DNA of 64,000 nt, taken from positions 186,001 through 250,000 of the forward strand of contig CANNFR010000005.1 of the NCBI GenBank assembly GCA_947503935.1. The letters are read 5' to 3'. Below the pieces are notes generated by a model. The model was not told the DNA's origin, searched no databases, and saw only the letters and a list, made by a program, of their open reading frames with translations. A program made the position numbers and the translations under genes. This DNA comes from an uncultured Paracoccaceae bacterium (lineage in GTDB: Bacteria; Pseudomonadota; Alphaproteobacteria; Rhodobacterales; Rhodobacteraceae). Shown piece by piece: positions 45,696 through 55,875 of this stretch (position 1 is the first letter of the stretch; every line of letters begins with the position of its first letter).

Positions 45696-45959
45696 GTGAG
45701 TTGGTACTTTCTCGCCTTTGGAATCGCTTATGGAATTCTGCAGTTCAATCGGCGCGTTTTTTGGGTGCATCTTTTTTGGGCGAAAGTCCTTTCACTGAGC
45801 CTTGTCCAAGCGCTTCGGTGGGAATTGTTCGATGCTGAGAGTATTTCGGGATGGCTGCTGTTTGCATACTTAGTTGGGGCGACTTTGCTGCCGCTCGCGA
45901 TCTTGGCTCGTGGTGCTATGAAGGCGCGCGCGCAAATCGCAGCCGAGACACCTGTATAG
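45696..45959 (+). CDS. Small membrane protein of unknown function
   Basis: An 87-residue product (GTG start) with two or three hydrophobic segments (WYFLAFGIAYGILQF, VFWVHLFWAKVLSLSLVQAL, GWLLFAYLVGATLLPLAILA) and a short basic-acidic tail. Family not recognised. The gene is AT-rich and ends 12 bases before the TTG start of ureC. Confidence 0.6.
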   Translation: MSWYFLAFGIAYGILQFNRRVFWVHLFWAKVLSLSLVQALRWELFDAESISGWLLFAYLVGATLLPLAILARGAMKARAQIAAETPV

Positions 45960-45971
45960 GGAGATCAAACA

Positions 45972-47681
<1,710 letters not shown>

Positions 47682-47742
47682 CCCAAGGATGCGTATTCGG
47701 CCTGCGTCATAAGGAGACGTTGAAACACTTTCGGAGGCCAGA

Positions 47743-48204
47743 ATGAATATCCGCGTGTCCGCCATCGCCGTGATACTGTCGCTAACGGCTTTTTCGCCAG
47801 CGCAGGCTTTGTCCTGCTTGAACCCCAGTATCATGACCCTGACCGAGCACTCCAAAAGCCAGGAAGATATGGTGATCGTCTACGGCCAGCTTGGCGCCGA
47901 TGCTGTGTTCACTGGGGTTGAGATGCGCCCGGGCGCGCCCGATCTGGCGGTCAGCTTCACCGTGCCCGAGATACAAACCCGCCCTCATATGGGCTGGATT
48001 GCGGGGCCCGCGGCGCCGATCCGCGGCCCGGTTTCGCCGATGCCGCTGGACACGCCTTTTGTCGGGCCGGTCTTCGGAGCAAGCCTGGACTCGCGCGCCT
48101 TCAGCCTGGGCGTCTGTTCTCCCGACTATATCACCAACCCGGCGCCGGACCTCATCGCCAAAATCCGCGCTTGTCTGGACGATGGGCAATGCGCCGATGG
48201 CTGA
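47743..48204 (+). CDS. Secreted protein of unknown function
   Basis: The 153-residue product has a Sec signal peptide (MNIRVSAIAVILSLTAFSPAQA) and a mature part with paired cysteines (LSCLNP near the start, GVCSPDY and IRACLDDGQCADG near the end). Family not recognised. First of three small secreted proteins between ureC and ureE. Confidence 0.65.
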   Translation: MNIRVSAIAVILSLTAFSPAQALSCLNPSIMTLTEHSKSQEDMVIVYGQLGADAVFTGVEMRPGAPDLAVSFTVPEIQTRPHMGWIAGPAAPIRGPVSPMPLDTPFVGPVFGASLDSRAFSLGVCSPDYITNPAPDLIAKIRACLDDGQCADG

Positions 48205-48275
48205 CAGGCTTGGTGCCATAGGGTTGCTGAGCGCCTGATGGTAAAGTGCCGGAAATACCATGTGGAGGAGCGTTG

Positions 48276-48635
48276 ATGCGGCTGTTTTCATTCACGTTTT
48301 GCTTTGCCCTGGCGCTTGCGCTTCCGGGCCTTGCTCAGAACGCTCTGTCTGAACGACTGGCTGACCCGACGACGCAGGACGAGCTTACCGATGCGGTTAA
48401 GCAAGCCCTTATCGACGAGGCGAACTACACGTCTGCAGTTCGCCCTGAACTGTTTCGGATAAGGTTCGCCGATGCCAAATGCCTGGAGATTTATGAAGAA
48501 ATGTCCGATGCGACTGTCGGAACATGCCTGCTTCAGGCCGGGGGATGGCAGATGTTTTCGGTCTTCGCGGTGAACTTTCCCGATGATCTGGACGGTGCTT
48601 TCGGTTTGCATCCGCTGACCATCATCATTGAGTGA
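48276..48635 (+). CDS. Small secreted protein of unknown function
   Basis: A 119-residue product with signal peptide MRLFSFTFCFALALALPGLAQ, then a helix-rich acidic part and two cysteines (AKCLEIY, GTCLLQ). GGAGGAG lies just before the ATG at 48276. Family not recognised. Confidence 0.65.
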   Translation: MRLFSFTFCFALALALPGLAQNALSERLADPTTQDELTDAVKQALIDEANYTSAVRPELFRIRFADAKCLEIYEEMSDATVGTCLLQAGGWQMFSVFAVNFPDDLDGAFGLHPLTIIIE

Positions 48636-48775
48636 GCATGCCGCTGGCCCCCCGGCTCCTGACCATGTCGCCAATCAGATACGCTTTACGACAAAGCCCC
48701 CCGGAAGGTTTTGAACCGGCCGGCCGTTTCATGCGACAAGACCTTGTCGGCATGCCGGGCGGAAAAAGGGGGTAT

Positions 48776-49378
48776 ATGATGATCAGAACGGTTTTTGGCG
48801 TGATATGCGCCTGTCTGGCGGCGCCTGCGGCGCTGGCCGCTTGTCCGACGCCGGATGACCTGGCGGGCGGGATTCGACTGGCCTATGACGACGACACGTC
48901 CAGCGTTTTCACCCGGAACGCGGACGGCGATATCGTCGAGGACGCCTTTGATGAGACGGGCGCGCTGTTCTACCGCTTTGTCTTTCACCGGGGATTGTTC
49001 GAAACCCAATATGTCGAATTCGACGAAAGCGGCAGATCGCGTGTTTTCACCTCGTACTTTAGCTATGATTTTTCCTTCGACGATCTTTTCCCGCTGCAAG
49101 AGGGGCAGATTGTTGAAGGTATTCAGACCGATCGCACCAAGGGCTACGGGACTGAAACCGCCGGTTACAAGCTCAGTCTTGGGCCGATGAAAAGCTGGAC
49201 GCTTGGGGAATGTGCCTACGACACGATACCGGTGGCGGTGGAATACGACTTCTCCGAGGGGCTTGAGCTGAACGAATTGCTCTATATCCCCGAGCTTGAG
49301 ATTGCCATCGCGATCGGTGTGCGGGACAGCGAAGGGTCCGATGTGTTCCGCCCGATCAGCCTTGCGCCGGTGCGCTGA
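48776..49378 (+). CDS. Secreted protein of unknown function
   Basis: The product of about 200 residues starts MMIRTVFGVICACLAAPAALAA, a Sec signal, followed by CPTPDDLAGGIRLAYDDDTSSVF and a mature beta-rich part with FYRFVFHRGLFETQYVEFDESGRSRVF. A Cys-pair CPTP...GECAYD may be disulfide-linked. ATGs at 48776 and 48779 are both possible after a GGGGG ribosome site. Family not recognised. Confidence 0.65.
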   Translation: MMIRTVFGVICACLAAPAALAACPTPDDLAGGIRLAYDDDTSSVFTRNADGDIVEDAFDETGALFYRFVFHRGLFETQYVEFDESGRSRVFTSYFSYDFSFDDLFPLQEGQIVEGIQTDRTKGYGTETAGYKLSLGPMKSWTLGECAYDTIPVAVEYDFSEGLELNELLYIPELEIAIAIGVRDSEGSDVFRPISLAPVR

Positions 49379-49466
49379 GTTTCGCCGCCAAAGGTCCACC
49401 GGGCTTGCAATAGCAGCGGATCCGCCACCATTCTGACGGGAAGACCGCGTAGAAAGGCCTATTGAA

Positions 49467-49769
49467 ATGAAGCTGAAACCAATCCTTGCTCTCCTCGTTC
49501 TGGCGGCCTGTACCGATGATCCGGGCTTTACCGGCGTGGCGGGTGTGCGTGAGATCACGACGGCCGAGGCGCAATCGTGCAGTTACATCGCCGATATCCG
49601 CGCGCGGCCCGGTGTCTATGGCCCCTTGGCGCAGCAGGGCCTTGAATATGCGCGCAATCAGGTCATGGCCGACGCCAAGGCGGGCGGCGCGAACGCGGTG
49701 GTCTTCGCGCCCGTCTCACCCGGTGTGCCAGTTTATGAACTACGGGCGACGGCCTATCGCTGCCCCTAG
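49467..49769 (+). CDS. Lipoprotein, DUF4156-like
   Basis: A 100-residue lipoprotein precursor: MKLKPILALLVLAACTDD gives lipobox LAAC with lipidated Cys15. The mature part has SCSYIADIRARPG, then RNQVMADAKAGGANAVVFAPVS, matching the DUF4156 pattern of enterobacterial RcsF-like small lipoproteins (alternating Ala/Gly GANAVV). Function unknown. Confidence 0.8.
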   Translation: MKLKPILALLVLAACTDDPGFTGVAGVREITTAEAQSCSYIADIRARPGVYGPLAQQGLEYARNQVMADAKAGGANAVVFAPVSPGVPVYELRATAYRCP

Positions 49770-49894
49770 GGGGCCAAAGCTTGACGAAAAGCGCGGTGAC
49801 ATAAGGCCCCCCGGCTGCCCGCTGAATGCAAGGCAGACATGCAGACACTGCGCTGGTATGGTCAGCGTCACTGTCCTATATTATGCCACAGGGA

Positions 49895-49924
49895 GGAAAC
49901 CTGACCGAGCAGAAAGAGGTTTCC
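49895..49924 (+). promoter_or_regulatory. Leader hairpin covering the ribosome site of the DUF1127 gene
   Basis: GGAAACC at 49895-49901 pairs with GGTTTCC at 49918-49924, ending two bases before the ATG at 49926. The GAGG at 49916-49919, the likely ribosome site, is partly within the 3' arm. The structure could limit translation until melted or bound. The TATATT near 49877 is a possible -10 element. Confidence 0.45.
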
Positions 49925-49925
49925 G

Positions 49926-50156
49926 ATGGCAACCACACATTTTGAGACAAACACCGCCCGTGATCGCAGTATCAGAGGCCAGATCGACGCGTTCTTCGCC
50001 GGGATCGGCATGGGCTTCAACGCCTATCTGGAACGGCGCGGTCGGTTCGATGAAATCGAACGCCTGAATGCAAAAACCGATGCAGAATTGGCCGCGATGG
50101 GTATTTCGCGCGACCGGATCGTGCATTACGTGTTTCGCGACAAGATGGGATTTTGA
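49926..50156 (+). CDS. DUF1127 domain-containing small protein
   Basis: A 76-residue protein with an N-terminal helix and the C-terminal DUF1127 pattern: RFDEIERLNAKTDAELAAMGISRDRIVHYVF. DUF1127 proteins in alphaproteobacteria are small Arg-rich, stress-induced RNA-binding proteins in studied cases (for example CcaF1 of Rhodobacter). The present one is not strongly Arg-rich. A leader hairpin overlaps its ribosome site. It precedes ureE by 66 bases. Confidence 0.85.
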   Translation: MATTHFETNTARDRSIRGQIDAFFAGIGMGFNAYLERRGRFDEIERLNAKTDAELAAMGISRDRIVHYVFRDKMGF

Positions 50157-50222
50157 CGCCTTTCGCATGTCTGCGAATGCGCGCTATGGTCCTCCGGTCA
50201 GATCTTGCCGGAGGACCTTCCC

Positions 50223-50732
50223 ATGACAGACCTTCCCCGCGCCGCAAAAGTTGCCGGGCCGGGACAGTGGCGTGACGCCGCTGACCGGGTGGTTCTGGAT
50301 TACGAGGGCCGCTTTCTGCGCCGCAAGCGTCTGCGGGGCGAAAAGGGGACGGAGTTTCTGGTCGATCTGGCGGAAACGGCCAGCCTTGAAGACGGGATGG
50401 CCTTCGCGCTGGACGATGGCCGGTTTGTCGAGGTCGCCGCGGCCGATGAGCCGCTTTATGCCCTCTCGGGCGACCTGCCGCGCCTGGCCTGGCACATCGG
50501 CAATCGCCATACGCCCTGTCAGATCGGCGCAGACCATCTGATCATCCGGCAAGATCACGTGCTGAAAGCCATGCTTGAGGGCCTAGGCGCCCAGATCACC
50601 GAAGAAACAGGGCCGTTTCGCCCCGAAGGGGGCGCCTATGGCCATGGCCGCACGATGGGCCATGCCCATGTGCATCACCATGGCGCCCATCATCACCTGT
50701 CCGACGACGATACGCCCGCCGACGACCCATGA
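50223..50732 (+). CDS. ureE: Urease accessory protein UreE
   Basis: UreE is the nickel metallochaperone of urease maturation. The 169-residue protein has the family core (LDYEGRFLRRKRLRGEKGTEFLVDL, HIGNRHTPCQI and LRQDHVLKAMLEGLGA-like IRQDHVLKAMLEGLG) and a C-terminal His cluster (HGRTMGHAHVHHHGAHHH) for nickel binding. GGAGGACC precedes the ATG. Its stop overlaps ureF by ATGA. Confidence 0.96.
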   Translation: MTDLPRAAKVAGPGQWRDAADRVVLDYEGRFLRRKRLRGEKGTEFLVDLAETASLEDGMAFALDDGRFVEVAAADEPLYALSGDLPRLAWHIGNRHTPCQIGADHLIIRQDHVLKAMLEGLGAQITEETGPFRPEGGAYGHGRTMGHAHVHHHGAHHHLSDDDTPADDP

Positions 50733-51367
50733 GCGATGCGGCCCTTCTGACGCTGACGCAATGGCTGTCGCCGGCCTTCCCCTTGGGCAGTTTTGCCTAT
50801 TCCCACGGGCTTGAGCAGGCGATCGCGGCGGGCAATGTGGGTGATGCTGCAACGCTGCGGACCTGGCTGGAAGACGTGATCGCCCATGGTGCGGGCCGCA
50901 GCGATGCGATCCTTCTGGCGCACGCGCTGCGGCCCGGGGCGGATATCCCGGCCTTGGCCGCGTTCGCCCGGGCCCTGGCGCCCTCGGCCGAACGGCTGCA
51001 CGAAACCGAGGCGCAGGGCGCCGCGCTGATTGCCACGACGAACGCGCTGACCGGCCAGACGCTTGAACCCTTGCCGTTTCCCGTCGCGCTCGGCGCCGCG
51101 GCCCGCGGGTTGGACCTGGCCACAGAGCGGATCATCGCGCTGGCCTTGCAGGCCTTTGCGTCGAACCTGGTGCTGGTAGGGGTGCGCTTCGTGCCGCTCG
51201 GCCAGACCGAAGGGCAGGGGGTTCTGGCAGCTTTGCACCCGCTGATCGAACAGGTCGCGTCCGAGGCCGCCGGTGCCGAGCTGTCGCAGATCGGTACTGC
51301 CGCACTGGGCGCGGATATCGCCTCGATGCGGCATGAAACCATGGATGTGAGGATTTTCAGGACATGA
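50729..51367 (+). CDS. ureF: Urease accessory protein UreF
   Basis: UreF couples UreG GTP hydrolysis to nickel delivery in the UreD-F-G activation complex. The 212-residue protein has the diagnostic start LTLTQWLSPAFPLGSFAYSHGLEQAI and the C-terminal region TDIASMRHETMDVRIFRT-like (DIASMRHETMDVRIF). It overlaps ureE and the following CMD gene by ATGA. Confidence 0.95.
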   Translation: MSDAALLTLTQWLSPAFPLGSFAYSHGLEQAIAAGNVGDAATLRTWLEDVIAHGAGRSDAILLAHALRPGADIPALAAFARALAPSAERLHETEAQGAALIATTNALTGQTLEPLPFPVALGAAARGLDLATERIIALALQAFASNLVLVGVRFVPLGQTEGQGVLAALHPLIEQVASEAAGAELSQIGTAALGADIASMRHETMDVRIFRT

Positions 51368-51744
51368 GCACATTGGAGACGGGCCGGCAATTGTCGGAAG
51401 AGCTGAACCCGGGGCTCGAGGCAGCGATCGAGGCGCGCTATGGCCATCTGCTGCCGGGCATGGCCGAGGGCCTGGTCGATTTCGCCTATGGCCGGCACTA
51501 CGCCCGCCCCGGCCTGCCGCTGCGCGAGCGCTACATCGCCACCATCGCGGCGCTGACCGCGTTGGGCGGCCAGACCCGGCCGCAGCTGAAGGTGAACATC
51601 GCCAGCGGTCGCAAGGCAGGCCTTGCCCGCGAGGAAATCGCCGAGACGATCTGGCAGATGGCGCTCTACGGCGGGATGCCCGCCGCGATCAACGGCTTGA
51701 ACGCAGCGCTTGAGGTTTTCGCGGAAGAGGAAGAGGCGGCATGA
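51364..51744 (+). CDS. Carboxymuconolactone decarboxylase family protein (no CxxC)
   Basis: The 126-residue protein has the CMD fold: GRHYARPGLPLRERYIATIAALTALGGQTRPQLKVNIASGRKAGLAREEIAETIWQMALYGGMPAAINGL (segments cited in family order). Unlike the AhpD-like gene at 44028 it has no cysteine pair, so it belongs to the hydrolase/decarboxylase-like branch. It overlaps ureF and the next gene by ATGA, within the ureF-ureG stretch. Confidence 0.88.
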   Translation: MSTLETGRQLSEELNPGLEAAIEARYGHLLPGMAEGLVDFAYGRHYARPGLPLRERYIATIAALTALGGQTRPQLKVNIASGRKAGLAREEIAETIWQMALYGGMPAAINGLNAALEVFAEEEEAA

Positions 51745-52157
51745 GCACCGTCATTTCAACGGCGCTTTGCGTGGTCCTTCTAGTGATATCCGCCCTGCAT
51801 GCGCTCTGGGCGGCTCGCATCTGGTGGCCGATCCGCGATGAAGTTGCGCTGGCCCGCGCCGTGGTGGGGCAGCACGGCATCACCCAAATGCCGAGCGCAA
51901 CGGCATGCGCGGCTGTTGCAGCGGCGCTTTGCGCAGCAGCCTTCTGGCCGTTTCTGCCGAGTGGCCTTCTGCAGACACTGGGCCTTTTGGCGCTGACAGC
52001 GGTGTTTCTGGGTCGTGGGGCGGTGGCCTATGCACCCTTTTGGCAAGCGCGTGTGCCGGAAGAGCCGTTTGCGACGAACGACCGTCGCCTCTATGGCCCA
52101 CTCTGTCTTGCCATTGGCGTGGGCTTCGGGGCATTGCTGTTGGGAGGTGTGGAATGA
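51741..52157 (+). CDS. DUF3995 domain-containing membrane protein
   Basis: A 138-residue protein with four membrane helices; starting [20 protein letters not shown] and containing [41 protein letters not shown], consistent with DUF3995. Function unknown. The frame overlaps the CMD gene at its start and ureG at its end (both ATGA), so it is firmly in the urease operon. Confidence 0.85.
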   Translation: MSTVISTALCVVLLVISALHALWAARIWWPIRDEVALARAVVGQHGITQMPSATACAAVAAALCAAAFWPFLPSGLLQTLGLLALTAVFLGRGAVAYAPFWQARVPEEPFATNDRRLYGPLCLAIGVGFGALLLGGVE

Positions 52158-52765
52158 ACAACCGTAACGGCCCCCTCCGCGTCGGGATCGGCGGCCCGGT
52201 TGGCGCGGGCAAAACCACGCTGACCGAACAGCTTTGCCGCGCGCTGAGCCCGCGCTATTCGGTGGCCGTGATCACCAACGATATCTACACCCGCGAAGAT
52301 GCCGAGTACCTGATGCGCGTGCAGGCCCTGCCGCTTGAGCGGATCATGGGGGTCGAAACCGGCGGCTGCCCGCATACCGCGATCCGCGAGGATGCCTCGA
52401 TCAACCTGGCCGCCGTGGCCGAGCTGAAGGCGCGCATCGCCGATCTGGACGTCATCCTGATCGAAAGCGGCGGCGACAATCTGGCGGCGACTTTTTCCCC
52501 CGAACTAGCCGACCTGACGATCTACGTGATCGACACGGCGGCGGGCCAGGACATCCCCAGAAAGCGCGGCCCCGGCCTGACCCGGTCGGACTTGCTGGTG
52601 ATCAACAAGGTCGACCTGGCCCCGCATGTGGGCGTTGACGTGGCGCTGCTGGAAAGCGACGCAAAGGCCGCCCGCGAGACGCTCCCCTTCGTGCTGGCGG
52701 CGTTGAAATCGGGGCAAGGGGTCGATGAGATCGCGGCCTTCATCGAACGCGAGGGCGGTTTGTAG
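52154..52765 (+). CDS. ureG: Urease accessory GTPase UreG
   Basis: UreG powers nickel insertion into urease by GTP hydrolysis. The 203-residue SIMIBI GTPase has P-loop [13 protein letters not shown] at 11-23, [12 protein letters not shown], the nickel-binding Cys-Pro-His ([16 protein letters not shown]), the switch region [18 protein letters not shown] and NKVDLAP for guanine recognition. It closes the urease cluster. Confidence 0.97.
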   Translation: MNNRNGPLRVGIGGPVGAGKTTLTEQLCRALSPRYSVAVITNDIYTREDAEYLMRVQALPLERIMGVETGGCPHTAIREDASINLAAVAELKARIADLDVILIESGGDNLAATFSPELADLTIYVIDTAAGQDIPRKRGPGLTRSDLLVINKVDLAPHVGVDVALLESDAKAARETLPFVLAALKSGQGVDEIAAFIEREGGL

Positions 52766-52994
52766 CGTATTCTCAACGCGCTTCGCCGACCGGATCGGTC
52801 AATCACTTTCTGCATGCGTCTACGGAACTTCGCCAAACTCTGTGTTTCGAGTGTCCGCCACCGCGGCCATCGGTACCGATCGCGATGTACCTTAAAACGA
52901 TATCGAGTGATGTCGTGTGACTTGGCGACTGGCCGGTTCCGGGAAAACGCGCTACTTCTGTCAGTCTGGTAGCAACCTCGTAAGGGACAAACAC

Positions 52995-53681
52995 GTGATC
53001 AGACGGACGGCGATCTTTTTCTATCTTGTCATTGCAAGCTTGCTGGTTCCTGTTGTCGCAGCTGCTCAAGATGTGGTTCACGACAACGCTGATCTTGAAG
53101 CGTGTCAGACGAATTCAGGGGTTCCAGGCGCCCTCTTCGTGGGCCTTTTCGGAACATTGGAGGGACCTGAAGGCTTTGCCTCCGTCGCGGTGGGGCCGTC
53201 TGATGGCACGGAATATGCCAATCTCACGTCAAGTAATGAAGATATCACTTTATTTGCCGATATCCGGTTCGAACGCCAGATCCTTGCATTTGCGGCGGTA
53301 GATGCTGATGAGCCGACAAGAGTTGAATTTCGGGATGATCTCGGCGGTGTGTTGCAATCCTGCCTGATCAGTTTTGCCACCTTCGACCCCTCTATTCATG
53401 ACTTTTCGCAAATAAGTGTCGGGTTTTGCGAGTTTGGTGACCAGGGCGACATTCTGGAGTTGGAAGTGGGGGTGGCGGAGATTTTTGAACTGCCTGAAAA
53501 ATATCGAGAAGGTGTAACTTCTCCGCGCAGCGTTCTGGATCATCGGCCCGAGGTAGGCGCGATGCAGGTCAAGCTTACCGGAGGCACAGCCGGTTATGCG
53601 ATCTTTGCGTGGTTGGGGGATGACGCTGGGAACGGAATGCTAAAGGGCCTTTGCCCTGTTGTAGTTTCGGGTGGGTCTTGA
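52995..53681 (+). CDS. Secreted protein of unknown function
   Basis: The 228-residue product starts at a GTG (VIRRTAIFFYLVIASLLVPVVAAAQ, a Sec signal) with AAGGGA seven bases upstream. The mature part has four cysteines (LEACQT, QSCLIS, GFCEFG, GLCPVV) and beta-rich segments. Family not recognised. A 229-bp gap without genes separates it from ureG. Confidence 0.65.
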   Translation: MIRRTAIFFYLVIASLLVPVVAAAQDVVHDNADLEACQTNSGVPGALFVGLFGTLEGPEGFASVAVGPSDGTEYANLTSSNEDITLFADIRFERQILAFAAVDADEPTRVEFRDDLGGVLQSCLISFATFDPSIHDFSQISVGFCEFGDQGDILELEVGVAEIFELPEKYREGVTSPRSVLDHRPEVGAMQVKLTGGTAGYAIFAWLGDDAGNGMLKGLCPVVVSGGS

Positions 53682-53717
53682 GAGCAAGATTTGCAGACCC
53701 TAAGCAAAGATGAATAG

Positions 53718-53746
53718 CCGGGAAACCCGCATCACAGGTTTCCCGG
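53718..53746. terminator. Two-way terminator hairpin
   Basis: CCGGGAAACC (53718-53727) and GGTTTCCCGG (53737-53746) form a perfect 10-bp stem with a nine-base loop, between two convergent genes that end at 53681 and 53753. Confidence 0.75.
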
Positions 53747-53752
53747 TAAAGC

Positions 53753-55042
53753 TCAGTTGCGGCAGATGCCGTTATTGTAGCTGCCGACGCTGCGCAGGAC
53801 TTGGCCGCCCGAGGCCTCGATCCGGCGGCCGCTGAGTTCGGACCGCAGGACGCGGGTCATCAGGTTGGTCAGGCGGGTGACGCGGTAGCATGAGACGGTC
53901 GGCTCGGCATGGGCGTTTCCGACACCGCTGTCGTCGGTCAGAAAGAGGTACCGGCCTGCCGTCTGCAACGCGGCCTGGCGCATCAGATATTCCGATTCCT
54001 CTGCCACCCCGCTGGCGCCAAGCCCGAAGATCTGCACGTTGTTCTGCGCGGCTTTGCGCACCGCCGTCAGATAGGCCCGCGCATCGCGGGTATGCGGGGG
54101 CGCATCGGCGATGTGGAACATCAGACGCTCGCCCTGGCCCCGGCGCCAGTCGAGGTTCGCGGCCGTCTGCATCGCCGCGGCCGCCGCCTCAGGGTAATCG
54201 CCACCGCCCGCCGCGCTTTGGGCGCGCAGCCAGCCCACCATCTGCGATTGACTGCCGGTAAAGCCATAATTCCGCACCACATATTCATCGCCCTGGTCAC
54301 GATAGACGATCAGCGCATAGCGGATGCTGACCCCCGGCGCCGCCCGCCGCGCCGCGCCGACGATGCCGCGCAATTCGCGGGTCAGCCAGGCAAGCTCATC
54401 GGCCATGCTGCCGGTCGTGTCGACAACGAAGGCGAGGTCGAGGAATTGCGGGCGCCATTCACCCCCGAACGGCAGCATGACACGGGCGTGGCCGCCTGAG
54501 GTGGACAGAGTCTGAACCATGGGCTGGCCGTTGGCTTGCGGAAAGGCCCGCAACTCGACCCGGTTCAGCCGCGTGATGCCATAATTGCCGGGAAAGACGG
54601 TGACGAGGCCGTTCACGCCGGAATAACCGGAATAGAACGGATCGGCCGCGCCAGGGCGGCGGAGTGTGACGCGGATACCGGGGGCAGGGCGCCCATCGGG
54701 GCCAATCAGCTGCGCCATGGCCGGGTTGGCGGTGTTCAGCTGCGGCAGCCGCGTCTCACGTGCGGCCTCGGCCAGATACCGCGTGAAGGCCCCGAAATTC
54801 AGCGTGTCGTCGATATCACCGGCCGTCAGTACACCGCGCCGAGGCCGTGAGGCATAGCGTGAGGGCGCAGCGGGCGCAGGTTCGGCGACCATGGGTTCAA
54901 AGAGAGGCGGCGCCTCCTCGATCACCGGGGCAGGTCCATCGGCTGTGGTGCCCGTGGGCTCGCAGGCCGACAGGAGGGCAGCGCAGAGGCAAAACACGCC
55001 CAGGCGTCCGGTGATGCGGGGGTGAAAGGGTAAGGGAATCAT
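53753..55042 (-). CDS. vWA-domain lipoprotein
   Basis: The 429-residue precursor has a lipoprotein signal ending LLSACEP (lipid Cys27), a Pro/Glu linker, a carboxypeptidase-regulatory-like beta domain (AQLIGPDGRPAPGIRVTLRRPG, then YSGVNGLVTVFPG), and a von Willebrand A domain with MIDAS DTTGSMADEL near residue 215, plus Thr and Asp loops (VYRDQGDEYVV, FHIADAPPH). The likely role is metal-dependent protein or ligand binding at the membrane surface. GGAGAG lies before the ATG at 55042. Divergent from the DUF6502 gene, with two palindromes between. Confidence 0.85.
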   Translation of the reverse strand: MIPLPFHPRITGRLGVFCLCAALLSACEPTGTTADGPAPVIEEAPPLFEPMVAEPAPAAPSRYASRPRRGVLTAGDIDDTLNFGAFTRYLAEAARETRLPQLNTANPAMAQLIGPDGRPAPGIRVTLRRPGAADPFYSGYSGVNGLVTVFPGNYGITRLNRVELRAFPQANGQPMVQTLSTSGGHARVMLPFGGEWRPQFLDLAFVVDTTGSMADELAWLTRELRGIVGAARRAAPGVSIRYALIVYRDQGDEYVVRNYGFTGSQSQMVGWLRAQSAAGGGDYPEAAAAAMQTAANLDWRRGQGERLMFHIADAPPHTRDARAYLTAVRKAAQNNVQIFGLGASGVAEESEYLMRQAALQTAGRYLFLTDDSGVGNAHAEPTVSCYRVTRLTNLMTRVLRSELSGRRIEASGGQVLRSVGSYNNGICRN

Positions 55043-55056
55043 CTCAGCTCTCCATA

Positions 55057-55075
55057 AATGTGTAAATTGCACATA
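55057..55075. promoter_or_regulatory. Candidate operator, copy 1
   Basis: AATGTGTAAATTGCACATA is an imperfect inverted repeat of the same design as the second copy 47 bp away; arms AATGTGTA and TGCACATA match in six of eight pairs. It lies 14 bases upstream of the vWA lipoprotein ATG. Confidence 0.65.
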
Positions 55076-55103
55076 TTCAGATTGTGATTGTCCCGTCAAT
55101 ATA

Positions 55104-55122
55104 AATGTGCATATTGCACATT
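55104..55122. promoter_or_regulatory. Candidate operator, copy 2
   Basis: AATGTGCATATTGCACATT is a perfect 8-bp inverted repeat with centre TAT and directly abuts the ATG of the DUF6502 gene at 55123. With copy 1 it forms a pair in the divergent promoter region; both are preceded by ATAA. This is a strong sign of autoregulation by the adjacent helix-turn-helix-like protein. Confidence 0.7.
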
Positions 55123-55875
55123 ATGATGGATATCCTGGATGCTCTCTTCGCGCCTCTGGCCCGGTTCCTCGTGGCGCGGGGGGTGCTGTTCACCGATTTC
55201 GCCGAGCGCATGAAATCGCATTATGTTCAGGCCGCGCGGTCGCTGACCGATGGCAAGATCACCGATAGCCGGCTGTCGGTGATGACCGGCCTGCAACGGC
55301 GCGACATCACGCGGCTGAAAGCAATCGCGCCGCATGAGGCGCGGCCGAACCACCTGGCGCGGCTGGTGGCGTTATGGCTGAACGACCCCGCCTATACGGA
55401 AGACGGGCAGCCGAGGGCGCTGCCCAAGAACGGCCCCGCACCGTCTCTCGAGGCGCTGGCACGCGAGGTGCGCCGCGACGTGCATGCGCGCACCATGCTC
55501 GACACTTTGCTTGAGACGGGCACGGTCGCGCTTGACCCCGAGGCGCAGATCGTGCGTCTTTTGCAGCATTCGTATCAGCCGCTGGCAGGGTCCGAGGAGC
55601 AGATCGATTATCTGACGCGCAATATGGGCGACCATCTGCGCGCGGCGACCGAGAATGTGCTGGGCCGTGCCGACCCGCATTTTGAGCGGGCGGTGCATTA
55701 CAGCGGGCTGAGCGCGGCGGATGTCGCGGCCCTTGAGGCGGAATATCGGGAGGGGCAGATGGCCCTGTTTGAAGAGATCAGCCGCAAGGCGGCGGCGCTG
55801 AAGAAAGCCGCGCCGGGGGGGCACCGGTTCCGCGTGGGCGGGTATTTCTACCAGACAGACGAGGGCCAGGAATGA
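55123..55875 (+). CDS. DUF6502 family protein (putative DNA-binding regulator)
   Basis: The 250-residue product begins MMDILDALFAPLARFLVARGVLFTDFAERMKSHYV and has SRLSVMTGLQRRDITRLKAI, which reads like a helix-turn-helix (about 52-72), as in DUF6502 proteins. The middle is helical; the C-terminus (LKKAAPGGHRFRVGGYFYQTDEGQE) is basic then aromatic. No signal peptide. A GTG at 55105 inside the operator is an unlikely start. Proposed to regulate itself and the vWA lipoprotein. It overlaps the next gene by ATGA. Confidence 0.75.
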   Translation: MMDILDALFAPLARFLVARGVLFTDFAERMKSHYVQAARSLTDGKITDSRLSVMTGLQRRDITRLKAIAPHEARPNHLARLVALWLNDPAYTEDGQPRALPKNGPAPSLEALAREVRRDVHARTMLDTLLETGTVALDPEAQIVRLLQHSYQPLAGSEEQIDYLTRNMGDHLRAATENVLGRADPHFERAVHYSGLSAADVAALEAEYREGQMALFEEISRKAAALKKAAPGGHRFRVGGYFYQTDEGQE

